64,000 nt of DNA from Aspidapion aeneum (taxonomy: Eukaryota; Arthropoda; Insecta; Coleoptera; Brentidae): the NCBI GenBank assembly GCA_963576565.1, contig OY755039.1:84131289-84195288 (forward strand). The letters are read 5' to 3'. The notes beneath the pieces are model-generated. The model saw only the letters and a program-made list of their open reading frames with translations. It searched no databases and was not told where the DNA came from. This document shows positions 42,402 to 52,862 of this stretch, piece after piece (within the stretch, counting starts at the first letter, position 1; each line of letters starts with the position of its first letter). The position numbers and the translations under genes are program-made.

Positions 42402-42411
42402 TTGGTTCTCG
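42402..42411 (+). promoter_or_regulatory. TTGGTTCTCG motif before the 54-aa ORF
   Basis: The 10-mer lies 14 bp upstream of the ATG at 42425 and occurs again at 46107-46116 upstream of the RING gene. It may be part of a shared core-promoter context. Confidence 0.3.
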
Positions 42412-42424
42412 GTTGTATAGAAAG

Positions 42425-42589
42425 ATGCCACACACGCTTTCAACGATGCTTGACGCACATATAAAAAAATTACAAGCGCTAGAAAAAGACCTAAATTCTT
42501 ATACAGAAATAAAGAACCTTAATAAGCGCTTTGACCTATTGCAGCTAAAATGTGAGTATAAAAAATCCCTTACCAAATTTCGCACTTAA
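42425..42589 (+). CDS. Small coiled-coil ORF divergent from PolB
   Basis: ATG at 42425 and stop at 42587-42589 give 54 residues, mostly helical and charged (L-D-A-H-I-K-K-L-Q-A-L-E-K-D-L). A strong splice donor, GTGAGTAT, lies inside it at 42552, so the real gene may use only the first 42 codons plus a downstream exon. One candidate acceptor, TCTTTTTAG before 42848, would add eight codons and then a stop. I cannot choose between these forms. The position, divergent from PolB with ~130 bp between starts, suggests a genuine gene. Confidence 0.45.
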   Translation: MPHTLSTMLDAHIKKLQALEKDLNSYTEIKNLNKRFDLLQLKCEYKKSLTKFRT

Positions 42590-43162
42590 AAATCACTTTT
42601 TGCCTGTTGAAAATACAAATGCACAATTTACAACGGGGTTAAAAGTAAAATACTGGCTTACCTTAGTTCGGTTGCTCCCTTTTATAACTTTTCCAGGCAG
42701 ACTTGTTGAGACTCGAAATCGATTAATCCTATTATGTCACAGCACATTTTGTAGCACAAAAATTTCACATATCACTCGTTAAAATATACCGCACTTTGTT
42801 TTCGTTTGTGACTAAAAACCTTAAAACATAGTAAACCTCTTTTTAGATACTCTGCAGCAAACTCGCATATGAAACAGACTTCATTGCTGCTAATTATGAT
42901 TAATTTATTTCAAAACGCTTTTTCAAATACTAGCAAAAATATTTACAAAAATTTTACACGCTTTTATAGTATAGGGCCACACAAAATTTTAATAAAATAG
43001 CCGGCGACTGAAAAGTTACTATCAAGAGTTACCATGCTTTAAAAATTTTGACAGAGTTTTGTTATAGTTAACGCGGCGACAAATCTCAAAGAACTAAGGA
43101 CCCCTGGTACCGCCACAGGCAGCCCATAACTCACTGCTTGGGTAATTACAGTAATGGATCGG
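42590..43162. other. Non-coding Polinton DNA
   Basis: No convincing gene. A possible acceptor for the upstream ORF lies near 42847. Confidence 0.4.
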
Positions 43163-44456
43163 CCTTAAGTTAGCCGTCCATTAACAAGAGTGTTTGATAA
43201 AGCAATATTAGAATTTTAAGCCTTAAGATTCATTTTTCTAAAACGACGGTAACTGGATTGCTTAAAATTTTAGTATGTTCACATAATGATTTATTAACAT
43301 TGCTGAAAAAAAATGTGTTTTTAGCTCACACATATACTATACTATAGTAGTATGAGCTATGGTGATCCTAATTTTTTCGAGAAAAAAAAGTTGCTCCGAT
43401 TTCAAAATTTTTTATATATCTTTGCGTTTCAGATGATTTGGAAACTTTTTGGTCGCGCCGTCTGTCTGTCTGTCTGTCTGTCTGTCTGTATGTCTGTCTG
43501 TCTGTCTGTCTGTCTGTATGTCTGTCTGTAACGACCAACGCGCATAACTCAAAAACCGCTTGGTCGATTTTAATGAAATTTGGTACCTAGGCTGGGTTTT
43601 GGGTCGAGATGGTCCCATTTAAAAATGAACAAAATCCACCGAACACAAGCCAAATAAAAGGGTGGGGGGAAGATTAAAAAAATTAGAGTTTATGTGAAAA
43701 TATGGCGTGTGTGATATCAAACGAAAGGTAATTGAGTATGGAGTTAAACAAAATACATTTTAGTTTTTTTTCAAAAAGGGTGGGGGTAGATTTCAAAAAT
43801 TAGAGTTTACGTGAAAATATGGCGTGTGTGATATCAAACGAAAGGAAATTGAGTCTGGAGTCGAATAAGATATATTTCAGGTTTTAGTTTTATTAGCTCG
43901 CACGTACATTATAACTATAGCACCTAGTGTGAGCTTAGGGGCCCATATATTGGCAGAGTATTTTTTTTTAGCGCGGCACCTCAGAAAAAAATGTGACTTG
44001 ACGGTCCGAAGAACAAAGAGTGATTCATATTGTTAAATATTCACTTCTTTAAGAAATTTCCCAAACTTTACATTAAAGCTATATTCATGAGAGGCAAAGG
44101 AACAGCATCTCAGTGCTTTGGAGGAGTTTCCGCTTATAGTCCACACATGTTATAGTATTGTAAAACGAGTCTAAATAAGTAATGTATTGTGAAAGTTGAA
44201 TAATAAAAATAAAATTAGATAATTTTGATAGAGTGTACTTATTCCATTAGACTATAAGCGGCTGGTAACTACACAGGACAGCGGTAAAACGATGTAAAAA
44301 TATTGATTGGATTTCAATAAATTTATTTGAAAAAATGCCTTATTTTGCAAAGCCCCCTAAAAAGACTAATTTTAAACAATCAAGTTAAAATCGATTCTTA
44401 AAGCTTAGCTAAGATTACGTTATCAAACCTCTATTTAATGGACGGCTAGCTTAAGG
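43163..44456. mobile_element. Nested non-autonomous TIR element
   Basis: The left end reads CCTTAAGTTAGCCGTCCATT and the right end is the inverted copy with one change (CCTTAAGCTAGCCGTCCATT). The similarity continues for about 60 bp more with substitutions (a G-T-T-T-G-A-T-A-A block in both). The interior has no ORF but holds a (TGTC)n run at 43459-43530. No target duplication is clear. Being inside the Polinton, it inserted after, or was carried by, that element. Confidence 0.55.
43459..43531. repeat. (TGTC)n microsatellite
   Basis: About 18 tandem TGTC units with two TATG interruptions. It is followed by a CATAACTCAAAAACCG-type sequence often seen after such runs in insect repeats. Confidence 0.9.
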
Positions 44457-44461
44457 GCATT

Positions 44462-44577
44462 TACGGTTAAAATTTTTGAGAAACACTTTTAGACAAAGAC
44501 GTTTAGGGTAAATTATTTACGGTTAAAATTTTTGAGAATCATTTTTAGACAAAGCCGTTTAGGGTAAATTATTTATG
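44462..44577. repeat. 58-bp tandem duplication
   Basis: The unit beginning TTTACGGTTAAAATTTTTGA and ending TTTAGGGTAAATTA occurs twice in a row with a few substitutions. Confidence 0.85.
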
Positions 44578-46060
44578 GCTCTAAGCCAGCTTTGTCCCCT
44601 ATTTTGTATAGAAAAGATAATATCTATAGAAGTATACGCCTACACAAAGATTCCTGGGCCTTTGGAAATTTAAGTCGAAGCAGAAATTACCTAGAAAGGT
44701 TCGCATTAAAACTATTTAAAAGAATGTTGTAAAACTGAAAAGCTTTTTGCCTTTATCTGAAAGGCAGTGGCGTAATTCTGTGTCGACAATGGGGGGCGAC
44801 CACCCCCTACACCCCTTCACATTCACACAACTTATGATCAAGCCAGCCTAATTATAAACGTAAACATTCCCATCAGTGAATTATAAAGGCTGTAAGGGAG
44901 AATCAGTAAGCTAACATTTGCTAGAGCTAGGGCCTACCTACGAGAATAAGCGTTTGATCTAGCCTCTATAATATGGGAGAAACAAAATCTCACTTAACTT
45001 TTAAGTAGCTAAATCTTATCTGATCCGTAATAATAACCATTCATTTTTAATTCCTCAAAAATAAATCTAGCTTATATGGGGATCGCGTACAAATGGTATT
45101 TGAAAAGTGCGTTTTACGCCTGTAACGGTTATGCCTGTATGTTCTTAATTCTAGCATTCTACAGGAAGGATTAGGGGTCTTTTGTGTACACAACAACTCA
45201 GGAACGACTTATAGGGCTTTTACTAAATTGAACCTATAGATTCTTAGCAGCATACAGCTGGAAAACTTTACACATTAGTATTGCCGACGTGGGGGTATGT
45301 AGGATGCAATTTTAAAATTCATAGTTTTACAACCTAGGACTTAAATATGGATATGTTATTAAAATTTTAAAGACATTTACTATTATTTTTTTTTGACAGC
45401 TTAAGAAGTTTAAAGCTTGGGCGTGACATTAGTGGTGAGTTTAAACATATTTTCAAGGAAAAACTTACAATCCGATATAGGTTTTCACTTTGTGCTAGCG
45501 CACCGTACGCCTCTGGAAAAAGAAAGTGCTATTTTAGGTATTCAAACATTTCCGGCCAAATTCCCATTTACTAGAAAATGGTCAAATCTTTTATTAGGAC
45601 AACTGGTAAAAGGCCTTTCATGTTACAAAATGTATCTTTTAACCAGGTCCTTTGTCAGGATTTTTGGACAAAGCTTTATCTCTACAATAGCCTTATTTTT
45701 CTTTGAAAGGACCACCACCGGTGAAGCCTTTCTTGCTCTTCAAATTTAAAATTTTTTCTTAAATTAAATATTTTTAAATTAAAAAGCCTACCTATGTATC
45801 GATGTACATAAAAACAGTTTTCTACTATGTAGGACTTGTACACCAAGCAACGGGTCAAATAATGAATTGAAACACCCTGTATGTATGTTATATATGTGGA
45901 AAATCTAAAAGACCTATATCTACCCTATTAAACACAGGGGGTATCTAGAAGCACTTAAAATTTTGTAAAAAGATTTGGAGATTAAAATGCCTCAGAACCC
46001 TGCTGTGCTTAAAAAAGCACATTCAGAACACCCCACTTGTGCACAAAGGCAAAAATACCC
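44578..46060. other. Polinton interior without supported gene
   Basis: A 110-codon open frame (45417-45749) lacks an ATG start and looks like no known protein. A possible mini-exon with acceptor and donor signals (45401-45436) is noted only as weak. AAACACCCTGTATGTATG near 45880 resembles a MITE end. Confidence 0.4.
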
Positions 46061-46065
46061 TAGCT

Positions 46066-46073
46066 TATATAAG
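46066..46073 (+). promoter_or_regulatory. TATA box of the RING-finger gene
   Basis: TATATAAG lies about 33 bp before an initiator-like TCATAC (46097-46102) and about 110 bp before the ATG at 46182. Confidence 0.5.
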
Positions 46074-46181
46074 AGCATATATGGCCCTCCTTAAGCTCAT
46101 ACCCATTTGGTTCTCGCCAGTCGTTTTTCGTTAAAGTTTTTGTTGTGATTTGTGATTAGTTTTTTTGCGTTGATTTTTAAG

Positions 46182-47979
46182 ATGGAAAATTTTGTAAGGA
46201 GAAATACAGTTTTCAGCACTGCTGAAAATTTTTATGCACGTGTGTTGTAAGTATTAAACCTATCTCTAATAATTATTTTTCTTAGACTCGCTTAGACAAT
46301 TATTATTAAAATATTATAAAAATTATTCAAATTTACATCCGTCACAAATTATTTTTTATATTCTTGTGCTAAACGAGGGGTTATAGATTTTAGTCTTGGT
46401 ACCTCCCTAGCTCGCTCAACATTGGCTAGAGAATATATTATTTTTGAGGCAAATTATTTTTTTTAATTTTTTTTTTTTGAGGTGACGACCATATTTAAAT
46501 AAAAAATTTGACAATTAAAAAATTCTGACTTTTACACTCATAGTATCAATATGCTATTTCTGGAATATAGTATATAACATTTTTCTCAATTATTCGTGTT
46601 TTAATCAATTGCTTTGAATTACTTTGTAGGAGGTTTTGTTTCTGAGATATTTACAAAAAAAACGTTTTTCAACGCTGATACATTAGATTACTTAGGTGTT
46701 AATAGCGTAGATAGTCGGGCATCAGAGCGGCCAGTGATTCATTTATTTTTCGAGATCGATTCTTTAACACCCTAGGGTTTTTGATGCATGTTTGTGAGGA
46801 GTCTAGTCTCACTTAGACATTTATGATTAAAATATTCTTAAAACTAATTAAATTTACGGCAGGAACAATTTATTTTTTATAATTCGGTATACAGTCAACT
46901 CCGGATATAGTGAACTCGCAGATTGAATGGAATCTGGTTAGATATATACTGGGGTTTACTATAAGAAGAAATATAGGATATTGTATACACAAGTAATTTT
47001 TTTATGAATATTCTGAGCACTGTATTTATTTTTCTATAATGGTGTAAACCCTATTAGACATGATAGTATAAAAATAAAAAGTTTTTTTTTGTTTTAGTGG
47101 GATTTTATTCAACACAGTGATGACTTGTATTCTCTGCCGCGACGTCCCGCCCGGCGGACGCGTCTACAGATGCGAGCAAGGACACGTAATATGTAGGGCG
47201 CACCTGGACGAGGCGATGCGCTGCGTCCTGTGCAGGACCCCCATGGAGCGCTGCATGACGGCGCGCATAATAGGAAATGCAATGAATATTGCTGAAGAGT
47301 AAGTCACCTTATCAATCAGTCTCTCATTTTGGAATCCTTTTATTTTTTTCGCTTTTTTCTTTTTCGCTTTTTTCTAATTATTTTTTTATCTTCTTTAGGG
47401 AATTGCGCGCAACAATGCCTGAACACAGGGTGCAGCTCGACGGACGCATTGTGTTAAGAGCACCGCAACCAAATGTAAGCTATTTATTTTTTTATTTTAT
47501 TTTTAGTAACTTTTCAGTTTATTATTTTTTTAGTAGCTTTTCAGTTTATTAATTTTGTTTTCGTTTTATTTCAGGCCGAGGATCAAGAACAAGAAGCAGA
47601 AGCAGGCAGCGTTATTGAAGATGGGGGGATCATCACGGATAGTGATGATACCGTGATCGCCCCCTTGGGGGTCCCCGATGATGATGAGCCGGTGAGTTTT
47701 ATTTTTATTACTTTATAAATTTATCAACACTGATTGAATCTTAGCTCACCTCAAACAAGGTCAACTATCTTTAATGTGTTGAGGACTGTTTTTATTCAAT
47801 CAAACAACCATCTAAACAAATAGCTTTCCATACTAATCTAGTTTTTTTCTTTCTTACTCCAGCAGGACAATTCTGTATGCCCCTGCGGTCGGTTGTGTTT
47901 CAATCGCTTGAGGGGGCGGGATGATGATGCGCATGACGAGGACCCGCCAGCCCGCCGCGCGCGGCATATGAATCCTTAA
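46182..47979 (+). CDS. RING-finger protein, five exons, Polinton cargo
   Basis: Exons 46182-46246, 47098-47298, 47399-47474, 47575-47691 and 47863-47979 total 576 nt (191 residues). Every junction keeps frame, and all introns are GT-AG (donors GTAAGT, GTAAGT, GTAAGC, GTGAGT). Exon 2 encodes a RING: C-I-L-C, a loop, Y-R-C-E-Q-G-H-V-I-C-R-A-H, then C-V-L-C-R-T-P-M. It resembles SINA-type E3 ligases, with His in place of one usual Cys. Exon 4 is acidic. Exon 5 adds a second Cys cluster (C-P-C-G-R-L-C) and a basic tail. A ubiquitin-ligase role against host proteins is inference. Exons 2-5 are strikingly GC-rich against their AT-rich introns, suggesting capture from elsewhere. Exon 1 is less certain; a start at 47120 is the alternative. 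Confidence 0.7.
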
Positions 47980-48088
47980 GTTTTTTTTATTTTTTTATTT
48001 TAGACTAGTTTTAATTAGTATATTTTTAATTTTTAAGATAGGCTAAGACATTTTTATTAATTTTTAAGATAGGCTAATACTTTTTTAT

Positions 48089-49081
48089 TAATTTTTAAGA
48101 TAATATTTTTGTTTTCCATTATATATTATAACCCTTACAATGTGCATTTTATTTATAACACAATTATTCCCACCTATAGCTCAGTACAGGGCCACCGTAA
48201 AAGCACAGCTATTCAATACTTTCTATAGCCGCTTAATGCGTGAGATTAGAGATCAGACATTAAAATGTGTTAAAGTACAGCATAGCTGTTCTTTTACTAA
48301 GCCCCAAATAATAAAAAATAAATATCTCAAAAAGATAAAATTTTTACAGCATAAAAATGAAAGCTAGAAAAATAAAAAATAGTTCATAAAGACCTTACCT
48401 AAAAACCTATATATTTCAACATCTCAAAAATTTTAAAGCTAGAAAGATTAAAAAAACTCGCACACCCTTAAGGCAAGTGTGTTAGAAAGAAATAAAAATA
48501 CTTTAGTAAACGACTTGTCTAAAAATAAAGGCTAGACAAGTCTGGACCAATCCTAACTTGAAATATTTTTTTCTCCAATGGTAATATTATTCATTGCGGA
48601 GTTGCCAACTCTCGCTCAAGAGATAAATTTTTATAGATTTTAAAACCAGATATGCTATCAATGACATTTGACAGGTGACATTTGACAGTTGACAAGTGAC
48701 AGTTGACAAGTGACAGTTGACATCTGACAGTTGACATCTGACAGTTGACAGGTGACAAGTGACAGTTGACAAGTGACAGATGACAGTTGACAGTTGACAA
48801 GTGACAGTTGACAGGTGACAAGTGAGAAGTGACAGGTGACAAGTGACAGGTGACAAGTGACAAGTGACAGGTGACAAGTGACAGGTGACAAGTGACAGGT
48901 GACAAGTGACAGGTGACAGGTGGGCGGGGCTTAGTGACATGTGGGCGGGGCTTAGTGACAGGTGGGCGGGGCTTATTGACAGGTGGGCGGGACTTAGTGA
49001 CATGTGGGCGGGGTTTAATTACAGGGGGCGTGGCTTACGGTGGTAGGAGAGGGGGCCGCTGTATTCAAGTATAGGACTACT
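48089..49081. repeat. Polinton right terminal inverted repeat (993 bp)
   Basis: Reverse complement of the left repeat, lacking one 14-bp minisatellite unit and differing by a single base seen near 48560. The 7-bp array is at about 48660-48920 and the GC-rich 20-bp units at 48920-49010. Confidence 0.95.
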
Positions 49082-49087
49082 AACGTT
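49082..49087. other. Polinton right target-site duplication AACGTT
   Basis: Identical to 19971-19976. Confidence 0.95.
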
Positions 49088-50280
49088 TTTTTTCTCACGC
49101 CTTTTTTACGTGTTAAACACGTGATTGTGCTATCTGGGTATATATTTTTTAAAATTAATTTTGTTTGAGAGATAGTCTTTGGTGGCCGACTACTGGCTCA
49201 TATACCTACGATTCGTTCCAAATTTTTCTGTACTAAAGTTAAAAATGTCCTATTTTCATCAGGTTTCTTTATATAGGGGAATCGAAGGCATAACAGGTAT
49301 GTTAAGGAAGAATTTTTTTTTAATACTAAAAAATACTCCAAAAATTAAAAGTATTATGGCAATTTGTATATTAGCTTGTTATGTATTATATAAAATAAAA
49401 AAACGTAACTCCAAATATATATTGTTTGTGCATTTTCCCGTTTTGCCCAACGACGGGTATAATGGGCCGGCAAGTGGGGCATAATGAAGACTGCACTTAA
49501 TTCTAACGTTTACAATTAAAAGTCTTATTTATTGATTTATTTATAGATATGGGCCCCCAAGCCTAGAATTTTTTTAGAATTTTTCTACATATTTCATGAA
49601 CAAATACAAAAAAATAGCATGAAATATGGCATTATGAGGCCTCCCCCCCAGTGGCGTAGCGTGAGGGGGGCGCGGGTGGTTTGTCGCCCCCCCCCCCGCC
49701 CCGAGGGTACTGGCGCCCCATGGGTGCCCGAAGCGCCCCTTTATGCAGTAGCAGGCAAATTGAGAGGGCGGCAAAGAAAAGTAAAGACATGACCTTTTTT
49801 TTTTTGGTCCCAAGATTTTTGATGGGCGCCCTTTTTAGCTGTTGGCCCCCCCAGCCCCTTCAGGTACGCTACACCGCTGTTCCCCCCCCCAAAGGCCTCG
49901 CCCACCCCTCAAGACATATTCCCGGTTGCCATAATGCAGTTTGTCCACTTAATCGAAATATGTCTTGCGCAATCTTTAGAATAAAAATTATTTAAAAAAT
50001 GCTTATTATGATTTTTTTTTAATATGTCATGAGCTAAGTTATTTAAAATTAGATAATATGAAAAAAAATCTCTAGGGTAGGCAACGCCTTTCCGACTACA
50101 TTGTATGCAAGCCACTGTAAGTAACACATTTCCTAACGTCGCACGGTGGTCAGCTTGTCGGTTCTGAACGATCCTCTTAAGCAAAAAAACTTGAAAAATT
50201 GATACTTTGAGAGTTTGCGTATAAGTTTTTTTTATTTTTCATAAATATTTAACTAAAATTATTAATCTTTCTATACTATA
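49088..50280. other. Right flank, MITE-like debris, no gene
   Basis: The C-rich stretch 49640-49900 contains CAGTGGCGTAGCG and long G and C runs resembling hAT-like MITE ends. Open frames here are low-complexity. Confidence 0.4.
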
Positions 50281-51300
50281 CAGGGTGTTCGGCACATGAA
50301 CCGTCAAAATGTTTTGGGATATTGTTGGGGTCATTTGCTACCTTTTCAACCTTGGAACTTGGGTCCTAAGAGTCACGGCCAAAGAGATATGAATTTTTTA
50401 ATTTTTTTTTCTCAAATAACCCAATATCCCACCTTTAAACCCTCGTAAGCTTTTTATTAATGCCTGGAAAAGCACCATTTTTTTTATAATTCTGTAATCT
50501 TATGCTTCTTCAACTAATTAATAGATTTGTTAAAATTTATGTACCAAAGGGACATACGAGATTTTTTATTGAAGAACATTAGTGATTTTGTGAAAGAAAA
50601 TCAATTTCAAAATTAAAAATCAAAAAAAGTATCGACAATTGAGAATTTCATTTTCTTTTAAAAACTTCTTTAGTTGATTACCTTTCTAACGGTATGCAAC
50701 ACATTGATAAAAAAAACATTTCTGCTTTAAAATACGGATATTCCGTCAGAAGGGCGAGACTCGTTCGGAATTGGTAAGAAAAACAATTTGATGTTTATGA
50801 TCGTTTACCTACTTAAACAAAAGTTAAACTTTTAACAATATTGTATTGTGTTTTTTATTTATAAATTTTGTTCGAAACGATCATAAACATCAAATTGTTT
50901 TTCTTATCAAGTCCGAATGATTATTGCCCGTCTCACGGAATATCCCTATTTTAAATCAAAGGGTTTAAACGTGGGATTTCGGTAATTTGAGAAAAAAAAA
51001 ATTAAAAAATTCATATCTCTTTCAGTGGCGCACCCAGGAATATGTCTTGGGGGGGGCCGAGGCCTCTTGGGGGGGGCGAAGCCTTATGATTTAGAATTTT
51101 AAGCTATTTTTTGTGTTTTTTTCTGAAATATGTTGAAAAAATATAAAAAAATCTAAGCCTTGGGGGGGGGGCGCCCCCCCCTGGGTGCGCCCATGTCTCT
51201 TTAGCCGTGACTCTAAGGACCCAAGTTCCAAGGTTGAGATGGTAGCAATGACTTCAACAATATTCCAAAAATTTTGACGATTCATGTGCCGAACACCCTG
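50281..51300. mobile_element. TA-flanked MITE with long inverted repeats
   Basis: It begins CAGGGTGTTCGGCACATGAA and ends with the inverted copy, and TA flanks both sides (50279-50280, 51301-51302). The inverted repeats extend about 160 bp or more with substitutions. No ORF is present. The TA duplication suggests mobilisation by a Tc1/mariner-type transposase. Confidence 0.85.
51023..51195. mobile_element. hAT-like MITE nested in the right arm of the TA-flanked MITE
   Basis: The ends are CAGTGGCGCACCCAGG and the inverted CATGGGCGCACCCAGG, with TCTCTTT duplicated on both sides (51016-51022, 51196-51202). It carries long G/C runs. Removing it restores the inverted-repeat arm of the host MITE. 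Confidence 0.8.
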
Positions 51301-51409
51301 TATATCAATTTTTTACCATGCACTGGTGTCTTGATTTATTCGGTCAATCCCATGCGCCATCGCTGAAACAATAAATCATAGCTAATACTGCGGCAAGAAG
51401 CGGCAGCAG

Positions 51410-52095
51410 AATGTCCCCCGGTAGCAAGGTCACGTTTTTTAAACATCAAAAACAGGTCATTTTTAATGACCATTGACGTCTCTAATCTGACGTGTAAATG
51501 ACCTTTAAATGACGTTTTAAAGACGTCAGCAATTTGACATATTTGGGACCAAATCAGAACATTAGACGCACACACACAGACACAAACCTATTTATGACTT
51601 TTTTTTTAACTCGCCTGAATATATGACATATTCCCTGCAGTTGAGAACACTGAAGGAAACTTAGATACAGAAGGTGACTCTTCTGTGATTTAGACCTGGA
51701 AGTACTGGAACAGGTACAGCGGTGTTCGTCTGTGAGATACAGATCAAAATAGAGCTATACCTAGACTTACACATCTCCACCTTGAAGCAAAAGAAGCCTC
51801 GAAGTTAGTCTTGATTTAATATAACATTCATTCATTCCGTATAAATCCGGTCAAGTACTGACTGGGGCACCATCTATGTAAATACGAGTGTATGTCCCTT
51901 GGACAAAGTGTGCAGTGTGGGTAGTGACCAATATATGACGTTTTTCAGACGTCAACAACTACACTACGAAAAGACGTCATGTAACTGACGCCTTAAAGAC
52001 AACATTTTTTGGTAGATGACCTGCTGGTCATCCAAATGACCACTTTTCGACGAAAAAAAGACGTCATTTGATGACCGCTTGCTACATGGGTCGCA
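51410..52095. mobile_element. Probable MITE rich in TGACGTC motifs
   Basis: Inverted-like ends (GTAGCAAGGTCA near 51421 and TGACCGCTTGCTAC near 52073) enclose subterminal clusters of GACGTC, AAATGACC and TGACGT in both orientations at 51450-51535 and 51930-52070. No coding region. Confidence 0.5.
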
Positions 52096-52537
52096 CCTAT
52101 ACAACCCTTGATATTGATACGTAATAATCCGGACTTTTTCAGTCCAATATATATAATATATATTTGAATAATTATAATAATACAATACACAACTTTTATC
52201 TAATTTTTTTAATAAGCAAGTTAAAACTTTGCAAATGGTTTAATAGTAAAAATTAGACATACTTACCCATATTTAAAATATACGTGAAGAAATCACCATA
52301 TAAACTCTGGTTTACCAACTTGGAACACTTTTGAAAATCGGCTTTCGGCGCGGAATAAGTGCGGATCATTATACATGCTATCAAACGACCTATGTCTTGT
52401 CGTCGTGACAAGTGACAACGAGTTAGTTTATCGATTTTCGGCATTGGGGTCTACTAATAAGGTAATTGGGCACTTTTTTAAGTGGTTGATAGAAAATAGC
52501 TTGATATTGAGGTTTCGATCGTCTAAATTAGACAAGC

Positions 52538-52862
52538 TGACCTCCGTGCGTCGCCGTCGTGGTAGCAATGTTTGTCTCCCACACCGGCGGTCCGGGTTCG
52601 ATTCCTGGCTAGGTAATTGGTTGTTTGTGTTTGTTTAAAAAATGATTTAAACCTTGCTCGAACTTTGCAAATATGGGCGATTGATCCTGATTGGATGAAA
52701 AGCCCCAGTATAAATAAAAAAGATACATTTCCTAACAAGATTATTGGGATAAAAATTACCTTTACACACATTGAATTTCATTTAAATCCCAAACAAAAAC
52801 TCATCCATCAAAGCAAAAATCGTAACAGGTCACTGGATGATTTTTTGAAATTGAAAAATTAG
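52538..52862 (+). repeat. tRNA-derived SINE candidate
   Basis: GTGGTAGCAATG resembles an RNA polymerase III A box, and GGTTCGATTCC, inside GTCCGGGTTCGATTCCTGG, is a perfect B box about 40 bp later. The segment does not fold as a complete tRNA cloverleaf (no acceptor match), and a ~250-bp body follows, so a SINE is likelier than a tRNA gene. Confidence 0.5.

Larger units (their letters stand above)
19977..49081. mobile_element. Polinton/Maverick (adintovirus-like) element
   Basis: This is a 29.1-kb self-synthesising DNA transposon / endogenous virus, about 21.1 kb without the nested BEL element. It begins AGTAGTCC, ends GGACTACT, has ~1-kb inverted repeats and a 6-bp duplication. It carries the family hallmark set: protein-primed DNA polymerase B, retrovirus-type integrase, adenain-like protease, packaging ATPase, and double and single jelly-roll capsid proteins. 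It also has PY-type, PLA2-like and coiled-coil proteins. Most ORFs are open, so damage is limited to the gene split by the BEL insertion. The near-identity of the two inverted repeats suggests a recent insertion or ongoing repeat homogenisation. Confidence 0.95.

Noticed and set aside
45417..45749. 110-codon open frame in the Polinton interior
   Set aside because: No ATG at its start, no recognisable domain, and it may contain a chance acceptor/donor pair only.
49640..49995. Pro-rich open frames on both strands
   Set aside because: Long C/G homopolymer runs of MITE debris; no start context or domain.
52560..52620. tRNA gene suggested by a perfect B box
   Set aside because: No acceptor-stem pairing or full cloverleaf, and SINE-like body downstream; annotated as a SINE candidate instead.
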